Positions 1 through 11,400 of a stretch of DNA of 64,000 nucleotides are shown here, piece by piece. Made by a program: the position numbers and the translations under genes. Numbering within the stretch: the first letter of the stretch is position 1; every line of letters starts with the position of its first letter. The notes beneath the pieces are model-generated. The model saw only the letters and a program-made list of their open reading frames with translations, had not been told where the DNA came from and searched no databases. This DNA is from Paenibacillus albicereus (GTDB lineage Bacteria; Bacillota; Bacilli; Paenibacillales; Paenibacillaceae), in contig NZ_CP051428.1 in assembly GCF_012676905.1 (NCBI RefSeq), positions 2,752,001 to 2,816,000 of the forward strand. Reading direction: 5' to 3'.

Positions 1-23
1 CTAAAGTAAACCGGGATGCCCCG

Positions 24-974
24 TCAGCTCCGCAGCAGCTCGGCGGACCGGTCCCGGTCCTTCCCCAGCTGCTCGACGAGCTCGGCGACGCCGGAGAATT
101 TCCGCTCCGGGCGAAGGAAATGAAGGAATTCGATGCGCACGCGCAGGCCGTACAGATCGCCTTCGAAATCCAGCAGATGGGCTTCGAGTACGGGAACGAT
201 GCTTTCCTTGTTGAAGGTCGGCTTCATCCCGTGGTTGAGCACGGCCGGCAGCGTCTGGGCCGGAAAGCCGTTCCGCTCCGGGAGGTGGACACGGACCGCG
301 TAGACGCCTAGGCGCGGGACGACATAGGCGGAGTCCTGCAGGACGTTCGCGGTCGGAAAGCCGATCGTGCGCCCTCTCGCGTCTCCATGAACGACGACGC
401 CGCTCACCGCATAAGGCCGGCCGAGCAGCTCGGCGGCCAGCTCGACCTGCCCGTTTTCCAATGCCTCGCGCACGTACGTGCTGCTTACCTTGAGGCCCTC
501 CCGGCTATAGGCTGGAACGATTTCGACGCCGAAGCGGCCTTCCCCGAGCTCGCTCAGGCTTTGGGCGCTGCCTTCACCGAAGTGGCCGAAGCGGAAGTCG
601 AAGCCGACGACCGCGTGGCAGACGCCGAGGCGCAGCAGCACCTCTTCGACGAAAGCGCGAGGGCTGATCTCGGCAAAGGCGGGCTCGAAGCGCATGACAT
701 ACACCGCATCGGCGCCAGCCTGCCGGAACAGCTCCAGCTTGTCGTCCAGCGGCGTGAGGCTCGCGGCATAGCCGCTGCCCCGCCCGAGCACCTCGCGAGG
801 ATGGGGATCGAACGTCATGACGGCCGCCCGCATGCCGGAAGCGGACGCTTTGGCGACGGCCCGCTCGATGACGGAGCGATGGCCAAGATGCACGCCGTCA
901 AAATGGCCGATCGCCAGCGCGCACTTCTCTTTCGCATCCGACTCCAGCGGATAGCTTACAACATGGACCTCCAT
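24..974 (-). CDS. ribF: Bifunctional riboflavin kinase / FAD synthetase
   Basis: Converts riboflavin to FMN and then FMN to FAD in the cytoplasm. The 316-residue protein has the N-terminal adenylyltransferase domain, with nucleotide-binding GHFDGVHLGH at residues 23-32 and SSTYVREAL near 164-172. The C-terminal riboflavin-kinase domain has GRTIGFPTAN at 201-210 and EAHLLDFEGDLYG near 264-276. Length is normal for the family. The ATG at 974 follows a GGGAG a few bases upstream. It lies 28 bases after truB, as the last visible gene of the rimP-nusA-infB transcription unit; in Bacillus rpsO usually follows, but the window ends first. The two-domain architecture makes the call secure. Confidence 0.97.
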   Translation of the reverse strand: MEVHVVSYPLESDAKEKCALAIGHFDGVHLGHRSVIERAVAKASASGMRAAVMTFDPHPREVLGRGSGYAASLTPLDDKLELFRQAGADAVYVMRFEPAFAEISPRAFVEEVLLRLGVCHAVVGFDFRFGHFGEGSAQSLSELGEGRFGVEIVPAYSREGLKVSSTYVREALENGQVELAAELLGRPYAVSGVVVHGDARGRTIGFPTANVLQDSAYVVPRLGVYAVRVHLPERNGFPAQTLPAVLNHGMKPTFNKESIVPVLEAHLLDFEGDLYGLRVRIEFLHFLRPERKFSGVAELVEQLGKDRDRSAELLRS

Positions 975-1002
975 TTGCTCCCACCTGCATTTCTCTTTAG
1001 GT

Positions 1003-1920
1003 TCAGACCTCTTCCGGACGGGCGAATACCTTGACGGGCTTGAGCATGCCGTCCTCCGGCTCCGCCTCGAACAGACCGGCGAACAAGCCGCCCTGGCTGT
1101 ATAGCCGCAGCATGCCGCTGGCGGGTGCCGTACCGTCCAGCCAATCCAGCGGGATGCGGCGCCCTTGCAGCGCCTGCCGCACGGCGGGCACTGCCGCGGT
1201 GAAGGCGGGAATGCCGGAAAGCGAGCGGTCGGCCGCCAGCAGGCGGCTCGCTTCCGCTCCCTCCTCCCGCAGCGCCTCGAGCTCCTCGAGCGTGACGCAG
1301 TCCTCGCGCCGGAAGCCTGCGGACAGCGTCCGCGTCAGCTCCGCCATCGCAGCGGGCACGCCCAGCTTCTCGCCGATGTCGACGCACAGCGTGCGGATAT
1401 AGGTGCCCTTGGAGCAGAGCACGCGGAAACGGATGCGAGGATGGTCCGGACGAAGGTCCGCCTCCAGCAGCTCCAGCTCGTGGATCGTCGCCTGACGCGG
1501 CTTGCGCTCCACGGTCTTGCCTTCGCGAGCCAGCTCGTACAGCCGCTTGCCGTCGACCTTGACGGCGGAATACATCGGAGGCAGCTGCCGGATCTCTCCG
1601 ACGAACGAGAGGAGCGTCTCCAGGAGCCGCTCCTCTCCGATCTCGACCTTGTCGACACGCTCGATCGTCTCTCCGGTCAGATCCTGCGTATCGGTCGCCA
1701 CGCCGAATTGCAGCACCGCCTCATATTCCTTGGGCATCTCCTGCAAATACTCGACGAAGCGCGTCGCCGGTCCGATGCAAAGCGGCAGGACCCCGGTCAC
1801 CATCGGATCGAGGGTGCCGGCATGGCCGATCCGCTTCGTCCGCAGCAGCCGGCGGCATTTGGCTACGACATCATGAGACGTCCAGCCGGCGGGCTTCCAG
1901 ATCGGTAAAATTCCATTCAT
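1003..1920 (-). CDS. truB: tRNA pseudouridine(55) synthase TruB
   Basis: Isomerises U55 in the T-loop of tRNAs. From the ATG at 1920 the protein has 305 residues and begins [19 protein letters not shown]. The catalytic aspartate is Asp38 in GHAGTLDPM, followed by the TGVLPL segment; a PUA-like C-terminal part follows. The reading frame stays open for 23 further codons upstream, but those lie inside nrnA and lack family resemblance, so the ATG whose first bases overlap the nrnA stop (ATGA) is the start. This overlap implies translational coupling with nrnA. Confidence 0.97.
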   Translation of the reverse strand: MNGILPIWKPAGWTSHDVVAKCRRLLRTKRIGHAGTLDPMVTGVLPLCIGPATRFVEYLQEMPKEYEAVLQFGVATDTQDLTGETIERVDKVEIGEERLLETLLSFVGEIRQLPPMYSAVKVDGKRLYELAREGKTVERKPRQATIHELELLEADLRPDHPRIRFRVLCSKGTYIRTLCVDIGEKLGVPAAMAELTRTLSAGFRREDCVTLEELEALREEGAEASRLLAADRSLSGIPAFTAAVPAVRQALQGRRIPLDWLDGTAPASGMLRLYSQGGLFAGLFEAEPEDGMLKPVKVFARPEEV

Positions 1921-2900
1921 CTCGATTCCAGCGCCTCCCCGACCGCAGCCAGCAAGGCGTCGATCTGGACCTCGCCCTCCAGCCGGCATCCGGCCGCGCG
2001 GACATGGCCGCCTCCGCCGAACGCCGACGCGAGCGCGGCGACGTCGAGCGTTCCGCCGGATCGCAGGCTGGCCTTGACGCTTCCGTCGCGCATGCCTTTG
2101 AACAGGATGCCTGCTTCCACGCCTTCGACATTGCGGGCGTAGTTGACGAGACCTTCCAAATCCTCGGGCGCGGCGCCGGTGTCCGCCATGTCCTCCGGCG
2201 TGATCCGCATCGAGCAGACCCGGTCGCCGAAGCGGAACTCCATCCGGTTGAGGCCCAGACGAAGCAGCTTGAGCTGCGGCAGCGTCATCGTCTCCAGCAG
2301 CCGGTCCGCGATGCGGTAGCCGTCGGCGCCTGCTTCCAGCAGCTTCGCGGCGGTCTGCATGACCCGAGTATCCGTATTGGAATAGCGGAAGCCGCCCGTG
2401 TCGGTCAGCAGGCCGGTGTACAGCAGCTCCGCCGCGGACGGATCCAACGCATGCCCGGATTCGGCGATCAGCTCGTAGAGGATCTGAGCGGTCGCTGCCG
2501 CTTCCGGCACGATCAGATTGCAGGCGCCATAGGCGTCGTTGGTCGGATGATGGTCGATGTTGAGCAGCTCGGCGCCGTCCGCGAACCGATCGGCCAGCAG
2601 GCCGATCCGCTTGTAATCGGCGCAGTCGACGGCGACGATCCGCTTGAAGCGGACGTCCGTGCCGAGCTGGTCCAAGCTCCGGATGCCCTCGCTGCCGCTC
2701 AGGAAGCGGAGCCGGTCCGGCACCGGGTCCTGGTTGGCGAGCACGAAGCGCTTGCCCAGCCGACCGAGCAGCCAGGCGGCGGCGAGCGTCGAGCTGATCG
2801 CATCCCCGTCAGGCTGAACATGGGAGACGACTAAATAGTCGTCTCCCTCGTTCAGAAAATGCATGGCGGCTTTGAAATCGCGGTGCATGGCGCCGCTCAT
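1917..2900 (-). CDS. nrnA: DHH-family bifunctional oligoribonuclease / pAp phosphatase
   Basis: Member of the DHH/DHHA1 phosphoesterase family (NrnA), which degrades nanoRNA and dephosphorylates 3'-phosphoadenosine 5'-phosphate. The 327-residue protein shows the metal-binding motifs: [10 protein letters not shown] (residues 27-36), [10 protein letters not shown] (91-100) and the DHH triad at 116-118 within NIDHHPTND. The C-terminal DHHA1 domain has the glycine-rich [11 protein letters not shown] motif. It overlaps rbfA upstream and truB downstream by ATGA on both sides, so it is embedded in the ribosome-maturation operon. In Bacillus subtilis the gene is elsewhere; the rbfA-nrnA-truB order is, from memory, common in other Firmicutes. 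Confidence 0.93.
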   Translation of the reverse strand: MSGAMHRDFKAAMHFLNEGDDYLVVSHVQPDGDAISSTLAAAWLLGRLGKRFVLANQDPVPDRLRFLSGSEGIRSLDQLGTDVRFKRIVAVDCADYKRIGLLADRFADGAELLNIDHHPTNDAYGACNLIVPEAAATAQILYELIAESGHALDPSAAELLYTGLLTDTGGFRYSNTDTRVMQTAAKLLEAGADGYRIADRLLETMTLPQLKLLRLGLNRMEFRFGDRVCSMRITPEDMADTGAAPEDLEGLVNYARNVEGVEAGILFKGMRDGSVKASLRSGGTLDVAALASAFGGGGHVRAAGCRLEGEVQIDALLAAVGEALESR

Positions 2901-3253
2901 TCGCCGCCGTTCTCCCGGTTGATCTTCGTCAGAAGCGATTCGATCCGGCTGCCGTACTCGATGCTGCCGTCGAACTTGAACAGCAGCTCCGGCGTATGGC
3001 GAAGGCGGATCCGCTTGCCGAGCTCGGAGCGGATGAAGCCGGTCCCCCGCGCCAGAGCCTTTAGCGTCTCTTCCTTCTGATCGTCGTTCCCGAGCACGCT
3101 CAAATAGACGCGCGCCTGGGACATATCGTTCGTGACGTCCACTCCGGTTACCGTAATGAAGCCGATGCGGGGATCCTTGAGCTCGGTCTGAATGATCTGG
3201 CTGAGCTCTTTCTTGATCTGCTCCCCCACGCGGCCGACACGGATTTTAGCCAT
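2897..3253 (-). CDS. rbfA: Ribosome-binding factor A
   Basis: Small KH-like protein that helps 30S subunit maturation by binding 16S rRNA near the 5' helix. It has 118 residues with the usual opening ([17 protein letters not shown]) and the [17 protein letters not shown] segment characteristic of the family. The start ATG at 3253 has GAGG nine bases upstream. It lies 16 bases after infB, with no DUF503 (YlxP) gene between them, unlike Bacillus subtilis. Its stop overlaps the nrnA start. Confidence 0.95.
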   Translation of the reverse strand: MAKIRVGRVGEQIKKELSQIIQTELKDPRIGFITVTGVDVTNDMSQARVYLSVLGNDDQKEETLKALARGTGFIRSELGKRIRLRHTPELLFKFDGSIEYGSRIESLLTKINRENGGE

Positions 3254-3269
3254 GATGGACCACCTCTTC

Positions 3270-6069
<2,800 letters not shown>

Positions 6070-6077
<8 letters not shown>

Positions 6078-6396
6078 TATTCTCCACCTCCGTATTCTGG
6101 CTCAAATGACCCCGAATCATGTCGGCAAATCCCCGATCCGTTATGGCGACGACCACCCTCTCTTCCTTGCCGAGGGCATGCCCGAGCGTATCGCGGGAAA
6201 AAGCTTCAGCCATAAATACGCCGTAGGACGAGCATTTGTCACGGTATTTCTTGAGGGTGTTGGCTGAAGCGTCCGCCGCTACGAGCACGAGCGCAGCCTT
6301 GCCCTGCCGAACGGCGCGCAGCACCGTATCGTCTCCGGTCAGGACCTTGCCGGCGCGCATCGCCATTCCCAGGCTGGATAAAGCCTTATTCGCCAT
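6070..6396 (-). CDS. ylxQ: L7Ae-family ribosomal-like protein YlxQ
   Basis: Small RNA-binding protein of the L7Ae/L30e/Gadd45 fold; in Firmicutes it is encoded between rnpM and infB and its exact role is not settled (K-turn binding is likely from the family). From the ATG at 6396 it has 108 residues with [20 protein letters not shown] and an [10 protein letters not shown] strand typical of the fold. Another ATG lies at 6405, but GGAGG is directly against it; the same GGAGG is nine bases from the ATG at 6396, which is therefore preferred. It overlaps rnpM by 11 bases and infB by 8. Confidence 0.92.
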
Positions 6397-6703
6397 CCGC
6401 GTCATCCTCCCGCGCCTTGGCGGCGAGGAACTGCTCCTCGACGGAGACGAACTCGCGCTCCAGCTGATCGTAGATTTCCAGCGGCACCGTCTGCTTGAGC
6501 GCGCGGTCGAGCGCCTTGGTCTTCTTGGCGAGGCGGAAGTTCTCCGCCGTGCCCTTCAGATAGGCGCCTCGGCCGGACTTCTTGCCGGTCAAGTCGATGC
6601 CGATCTGGCCGTCCGGCGTGCGGACGACCCGGATCAGCTCTTTTTTAGGCAGCATCTCCTGGCTCGCGACGCACTTGCGCAGAGGGATCTTTCTCGGTCT
6701 CAT
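6386..6703 (-). CDS. rnpM: RNase P modulator RnpM (YlxR)
   Basis: YlxR-family RNA-binding protein of 105 residues; the Bacillus subtilis protein has been renamed RnpM because it binds and modulates RNase P. The family signature is visible: RKCVASQEMLPKKELIRVVR at about 9-28, then IDLTGKKSGRGAYL near 36-49. A good GGAGG lies ten bases before the ATG at 6703. It sits between nusA and ylxQ in the conserved nusA operon. Confidence 0.95.
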   Translation of the reverse strand: MRPRKIPLRKCVASQEMLPKKELIRVVRTPDGQIGIDLTGKKSGRGAYLKGTAENFRLAKKTKALDRALKQTVPLEIYDQLEREFVSVEEQFLAAKAREDDADGE

Positions 6704-6726
6704 CGGCGAATTCCCTCCTTTCCCGC

Positions 6727-7824
6727 TCAGTCGATCGTGACGGAGTCCTGATGCATCGCGGCGCCTTGGGTCCGCTCGCGTCCGAACTCCTGCTCGGCCT
6801 GCGTCTCGCTCTTGATGTCGATCTTCCAGCCGGTCAGCTTGGCCGCAAGGCGCGCGTTCTGGCCCTTGATGCCGATCGCCAGCGACAGCTGGTAGTCCGG
6901 AACGATGACGCGAGCCATCTTCTCCTGCTCGAACACGATGACCTCAAGCACCTTCGACGGGCTGAGCGCGTTGGCCACGTACTCTTCGGTGTTGTCCGAC
7001 CAGCGCACGATGTCGATCTTCTCTCCCTTGAGCTCGGAGACGATCGTCTGGACGCGCATGCCTTTCTGGCCGACGCAGGAACCGACCGGGTCGACCTCGT
7101 CGTTGCGGGAGTGGACCGCGATCTTCGAGCGGAAGCCCGCCTCGCGCGCTACGGAGCGGATCTCGACGACGCCGTCGTAGATTTCCGGCACCTCAAGCTC
7201 AAACAGCCGCTTCAGCAGCCCCGGATGCGTGCGGGAAAGAATGATCTGCGGGCCTTTTGTCGTATTCTCCACCTTGGTGATGAACGACTTGACGCGATCG
7301 CCATGCTTGAACTTGTCGGTGGGCATCAGCTCGGTCAGCGGCAGCACCGCCTCCACTTTGCCGAGATCGACGAACAAGTGGCGCGTATCCTGGCGCTGCA
7401 CGATGCCGTTGACGATATCTTCTTCTTTATCGATATAAGCATTATAAATCAGGCCGCGCTCGGCTTCCCGAATACGCTGCGTGACGACCTGCTTGGCCGT
7501 CTGGGCGGCGATCCGCCCGAAGTCGCGAGGCGTGACCTCGATTTCGGCCACGTCGTCAAGCTGGTAATGCGGGTTGATCTCGCGCGAAGCCTCGACGCTG
7601 ATCTCCAGGCGCGGATCGAGCACTTCTTCCACGACATTCTTGCGCGCATAGACCTTGATGACGCCGGTATGGCGGTTGATGTCCACGCGCACGTTCTGGG
7701 CAGTGTTGAAGTTGCGCTTGTAGCTGGAGATGAGCGCCGCTTCGATCGCTTCCAGAAGCACGTCCTTGGCGATTCCCTTCTCGCGCTCGATCTCGTTCAG
7801 CGCCTCTATAAAATCCATACTCAT
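6727..7824 (-). CDS. nusA: Transcription termination/antitermination factor NusA
   Basis: RNA polymerase-associated factor that controls pausing, intrinsic termination and antitermination. It has 365 residues: N-terminal polymerase-binding domain ([18 protein letters not shown] opening), an S1 domain, then two KH domains. KH1 carries [18 protein letters not shown] and the last KH has [20 protein letters not shown]. Like other Firmicute NusA it lacks the acidic repeats of the gammaproteobacterial protein. ATG 7824 lies 12 bases after a GGGGG ribosome site; a second in-frame ATG is two codons further on. Confidence 0.97.
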   Translation of the reverse strand: MSMDFIEALNEIEREKGIAKDVLLEAIEAALISSYKRNFNTAQNVRVDINRHTGVIKVYARKNVVEEVLDPRLEISVEASREINPHYQLDDVAEIEVTPRDFGRIAAQTAKQVVTQRIREAERGLIYNAYIDKEEDIVNGIVQRQDTRHLFVDLGKVEAVLPLTELMPTDKFKHGDRVKSFITKVENTTKGPQIILSRTHPGLLKRLFELEVPEIYDGVVEIRSVAREAGFRSKIAVHSRNDEVDPVGSCVGQKGMRVQTIVSELKGEKIDIVRWSDNTEEYVANALSPSKVLEVIVFEQEKMARVIVPDYQLSLAIGIKGQNARLAAKLTGWKIDIKSETQAEQEFGRERTQGAAMHQDSVTID

Positions 7825-7850
7825 GAAACCGTCAATCCCCCTTTCGCGAA

Positions 7851-8312
7851 TTAGAAAACGATAGCCAGCCGGGCGCTGGCCACTTTGGCATATGGAATCG
7901 AGTAGCTCTTGCGTCCGACCTGGACGGAAACGGTCTCTCCGTCAAAGGCGAGCAGCGGACCCTCGAATTCTTTTAATCCGTCGACCGGCTCGTACGTCGT
8001 GACGCACACCTGCTTGCCGACCGCCTTGCTTACGTCCTCGGGCTTCTTGAGCGGACGCTCCGCTCCCGGAGAGGAGACCTCCAGAAAATAAGCGTCTGAG
8101 ACGGGATCGTTCTCGTCCAGGCGCTCGCTCAGGTATTCGCTGATTCGGCCGCACTCGTCGATGTCGATTCCGCCGTCCTTGTCGACGAACACGCGGAGGA
8201 ACCAATGGCTGCCTTCCTTGACATAGTCGATGTCGACAAGCTCGAAGCCGTTTTCGTGAAGAAAGGGCGAGATCATCTCTTCGACGACCGCCTTGATTCG
8301 GGATGTGCTCAA
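7851..8312 (-). CDS. rimP: Ribosome maturation factor RimP
   Basis: Needed for 30S subunit assembly. The 153-residue protein has the family core [39 protein letters not shown] and [10 protein letters not shown]. The start is taken as TTG at 8312 ([13 protein letters not shown]...), 10 bases after AGGGGG. The frame is open 45 codons further upstream, but that part would cross the leader hairpin and the promoter -10 region, so it is not translated. First gene of the nusA-infB unit, preceded by a strong promoter and a hairpin leader. Confidence 0.95.
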   Translation of the reverse strand: MSTSRIKAVVEEMISPFLHENGFELVDIDYVKEGSHWFLRVFVDKDGGIDIDECGRISEYLSERLDENDPVSDAYFLEVSSPGAERPLKKPEDVSKAVGKQVCVTTYEPVDGLKEFEGPLLAFDGETVSVQVGRKSYSIPYAKVASARLAIVF

Positions 8313-8360
8313 CTCCGATAGACCCCCTGATCCAAACGTAAAAAGTAGTGGACAAAACGT

Positions 8361-8384
8361 GAAGAGTGGGTTTCCCCACTCTTC
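8361..8384 (-). ncRNA. Perfect hairpin in the rimP 5' leader
   Basis: A perfect 10-bp stem (GAAGAGTGGG / CCCACTCTTC) closed by a GAAA tetraloop lies in the leader between the predicted start point (about 8412) and the rimP start (8312). It is not followed by a run of T, so it is not a classical terminator. It may be an RNA stabiliser, a protein target or a regulatory element of the nusA operon. From memory, similar GAGTGGG hairpins occur before rimP in other Firmicutes; I could not check this. Confidence 0.7.
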
Positions 8385-8418
8385 AGAAAGTACTTCTATC
8401 CTCATGATTACCAAAAAA

Positions 8419-8447
8419 ATTATACCATAACCCCAGATGACTGACAA
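8419..8447 (-). promoter_or_regulatory. Sigma-A promoter of the rimP-nusA-infB operon
   Basis: -35 TTGTCA (8442-8447) and perfect -10 TATAAT (8419-8424) are separated by exactly 17 bp on the minus strand. Transcription should begin near 8412, giving a leader of about 100 nt before rimP. It lies 42 bases after the polC stop. Confidence 0.9.
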
Positions 8448-8489
8448 GAATTGTTTTCCTCTAAAACGTTGGAAGAATCGGCGCCGCCG

Positions 8490-11400
8490 CTAGAAGAGCG
8501 ACAGCTGATTGGACTCCGGAAGGCCGCGGAAGCAGCCCATTCCGCCGAGCACCTCGACGATCGTCTTGGTCGCCTTGGAGCGCTGCTGGAAGTCTTCGAC
8601 CGAAAGGTATTCCCCGCCTTCGCGAGAGGCGGCGATGTTGCGGGCGGCGTTGTCGCCGATGCCGGCTATGGCCGCGAACGGCGGGATGAGGCTGTCGCCG
8701 TCGATCGTCCAGCGCGTCGACTCCGAGCGGTACAGGTCGATCGGCTTGAACGAGAAGCCGCGCGCCGTCATCTCGAGCGCCATCTCCAGGATGGAGATCG
8801 ACGCCTTCTCCTTCGGGGAGGCGGCGAAGGCCTTCTGCTCGATCTCGACGAGCCGCGCCAGGATGGCGTCGTAGCCTTGGCAAAGCAGCTCGAGATCGAA
8901 GTCTTCCGCCCGTACGGTGAAATAAGTCGCATAATAGGCGATCGGATGATAGAGCTTGAAGAAGGCGGTGCGCACGGCCGAGATGACGTAGGCGGCGGCG
9001 TGGGCCTTGGGGAACATGTACTCGATGCGGAGGCAGGAGTCGATGTACCACTGAGGCACCTTGCAGCGCTTCATCTCCTCGATCCACTCCGGCGTCAGTC
9101 CCTTGCCCTTGCGCACGCTCTCGGTGATCTTGAACGCGAGGCCCGCGTCCATGCCGGCCTTGTAGATCAGGTAAAGCATGATCTCGTCGCGGCAGCCGAT
9201 GACGGTTTTGATCGTGCAGGTGCCTTTCTTGATCAGCTCCTGCGCGTTCCCGAGCCAGACGCCCGTTCCGTGCGAGAGCCCCGAAATCTGCAGCAGGTCG
9301 GCGAACGAGCTCGGCTGCGTCTCCTCCAGCATCTGACGGACGAACTTCGTGCCCATCTCGGGCACGCCGTACGTGGCGACGCTCGAGCGGATCTGCTGCG
9401 GCGTCACGCCGAGGGCCGTCGTCGAGTTGAACAGGCTCATCACCTTGGGATCGTTCATCGGGATCGTCGTCGGGTCGATGCCGGTCAGATCCTGGAGCAT
9501 GCGCATCATCGTCGGATCGTCGTGGCCGAGAATATCGAGCTTGAGCAGGTTCGCGTCGAAGGCATGGTAGTCGAAATGGGTCGTCATCCACTCCGCGTTC
9601 GTATCGTCCGCCGGATACTGCACCGGCGTGATGTCCTCGACCTCGATATAGTCGGGAACGACGACGATGCCGCCGGGATGCTGTCCGGTGCTCCGCTTGA
9701 CGCCGGTGCAGCCGGACGCCAAGCGGCTGAGCTCCGCTCCGCGCCATTTGCGGCCCTTTTCCTCTTCATATTTTTTGGCGAAGCCGAACGCCGTCTTCTC
9801 CGCCACGGTGCCGATCGTGCCGGCGCGGAACACCGCCTTCTCGCCGAAGAGCACCTTCGTATAGTTATGGGCGATCGGCTGGTACTCGCCGGAGAAGTTG
9901 AGGTCGATATCGGGAACCTTGTCGCCCTTGAAGCCGAGGAACGTCTCGAACGGGATGTCCTGGCCTTCTCCGCGCATCATCGCGCCGCACTTGGGACACG
10001 CCTTGTCCGGCAGATTGAAGCCCGAGGAGACGCTGCCGTCGAGGATCCAGTCGCTGTGGCAGCAGCCGTCGGTCTTGCACAGGTAATGCGGCGGCAGCGG
10101 ATTGACCTCCGATATGCCGAGGAACGTCGCCACGACGGAGCTGCCGACCGAGCCGCGGGATCCGACGAGATAGCCGTCCTCGTTGGACTTCTTCACGAGA
10201 CGCTCCGAGATGAGATAGTTCGCCGAGAAGCCGTACTTGATGATCGGCACGAGCTCCTTTTCGAGCCGGTCGATGACGACCTGCGGCAATTCCTCGCCGT
10301 ACATGCGCCGGGCCGTCGCGTAGCAGGTATCGCGGATTTCGTCGTCCGCTCCTTCGATGATCGGCGTGTACAGCTTGTCCGGAAACATCTCGTAAGCCTC
10401 GAAGCGCTCGGCGAGCTCCACCGTGTTGGTGACGACGACCCGGTAGGCGAGATCCTCCCCGAGGAAGCGGAATTCCTGCAGCATTTCCTCCGTCGTGCGG
10501 AAATGCGCGTCCGGCTTGCGCTGGTCCTTGAGCGGGCTGAAGCCGGTGATGCCCATGATGGTGATCTCGCGGTACATTTTGTCCCGGGGATGCAGGTAAT
10601 GCACGTTGCCGGTGGCGATGACCGGCTTGCCGAGCTTTTCGCCGATCCGGCAAATCCTGCGCATCGCCTCCTCGATCTCGGCGCGGCTGCCGACGAGCCC
10701 TTTGTCGACGAGATGCATGTAGAAGTCGACGGGTTGAATCTCCAGCGCGTCGTAGAACTCCGCGACGTCCTCCGCTTCCTCGACCGTCTTGTTGAGCACC
10801 GATTCGAAAAACTCGCCCTTCTCGCAGCCGGAAATGACGAGCAGCCCGTCCCTCATCTCCTTGAGCTTGCTCTTGGGAATGCAGGCGACCCGCTTGAAAT
10901 GCTTCGTATGCGACAGCGAGATCAGCTTGAACAAATTCTTCTTGCCGGCCGCGTTCAGCGCGTAGATGTTGCAGTGGAACGGCCGCGAGTTGGACAGGTC
11001 CATGCCGACATAATCGTTGAGCTGGTGCAGCCCCGTGATGCTGCGCTCGGCCGCGTCGCCGATGAGGCCGTACAGCACGCCGGCGAGCGCGACGGAGTCG
11101 TCGACGGCGCGGTGATGGCTTTCGAGCGCGATCTTATATTTGTCCGACAGCGTGTTCAGCCGGTGGTTCTTCATCGTCGGATGCAGGAAGCGCGCCAGCT
11201 CCAGCGTATCGAGCACCGGATTGTCCAGCTCGGGGATGCCGGTCGCCTTGCAGGCCGCCTGGATGAAGCCCATATCGAAGCGGGCGTTATGGGCGACGAG
11301 CACGCAGTCGGAGACGAAGGCGGCGAACTCCTTGAGCTTGGGGGCGAGCTCCGGCGCGCCGCGCACCATGTCGTCGGTAATGTTCGTCAGCTGCTGGATA

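Noticed and set aside
975-1002. FMN riboswitch before ribF
   Set aside because: Only 28 bases separate truB and ribF, far too short for an FMN aptamer.
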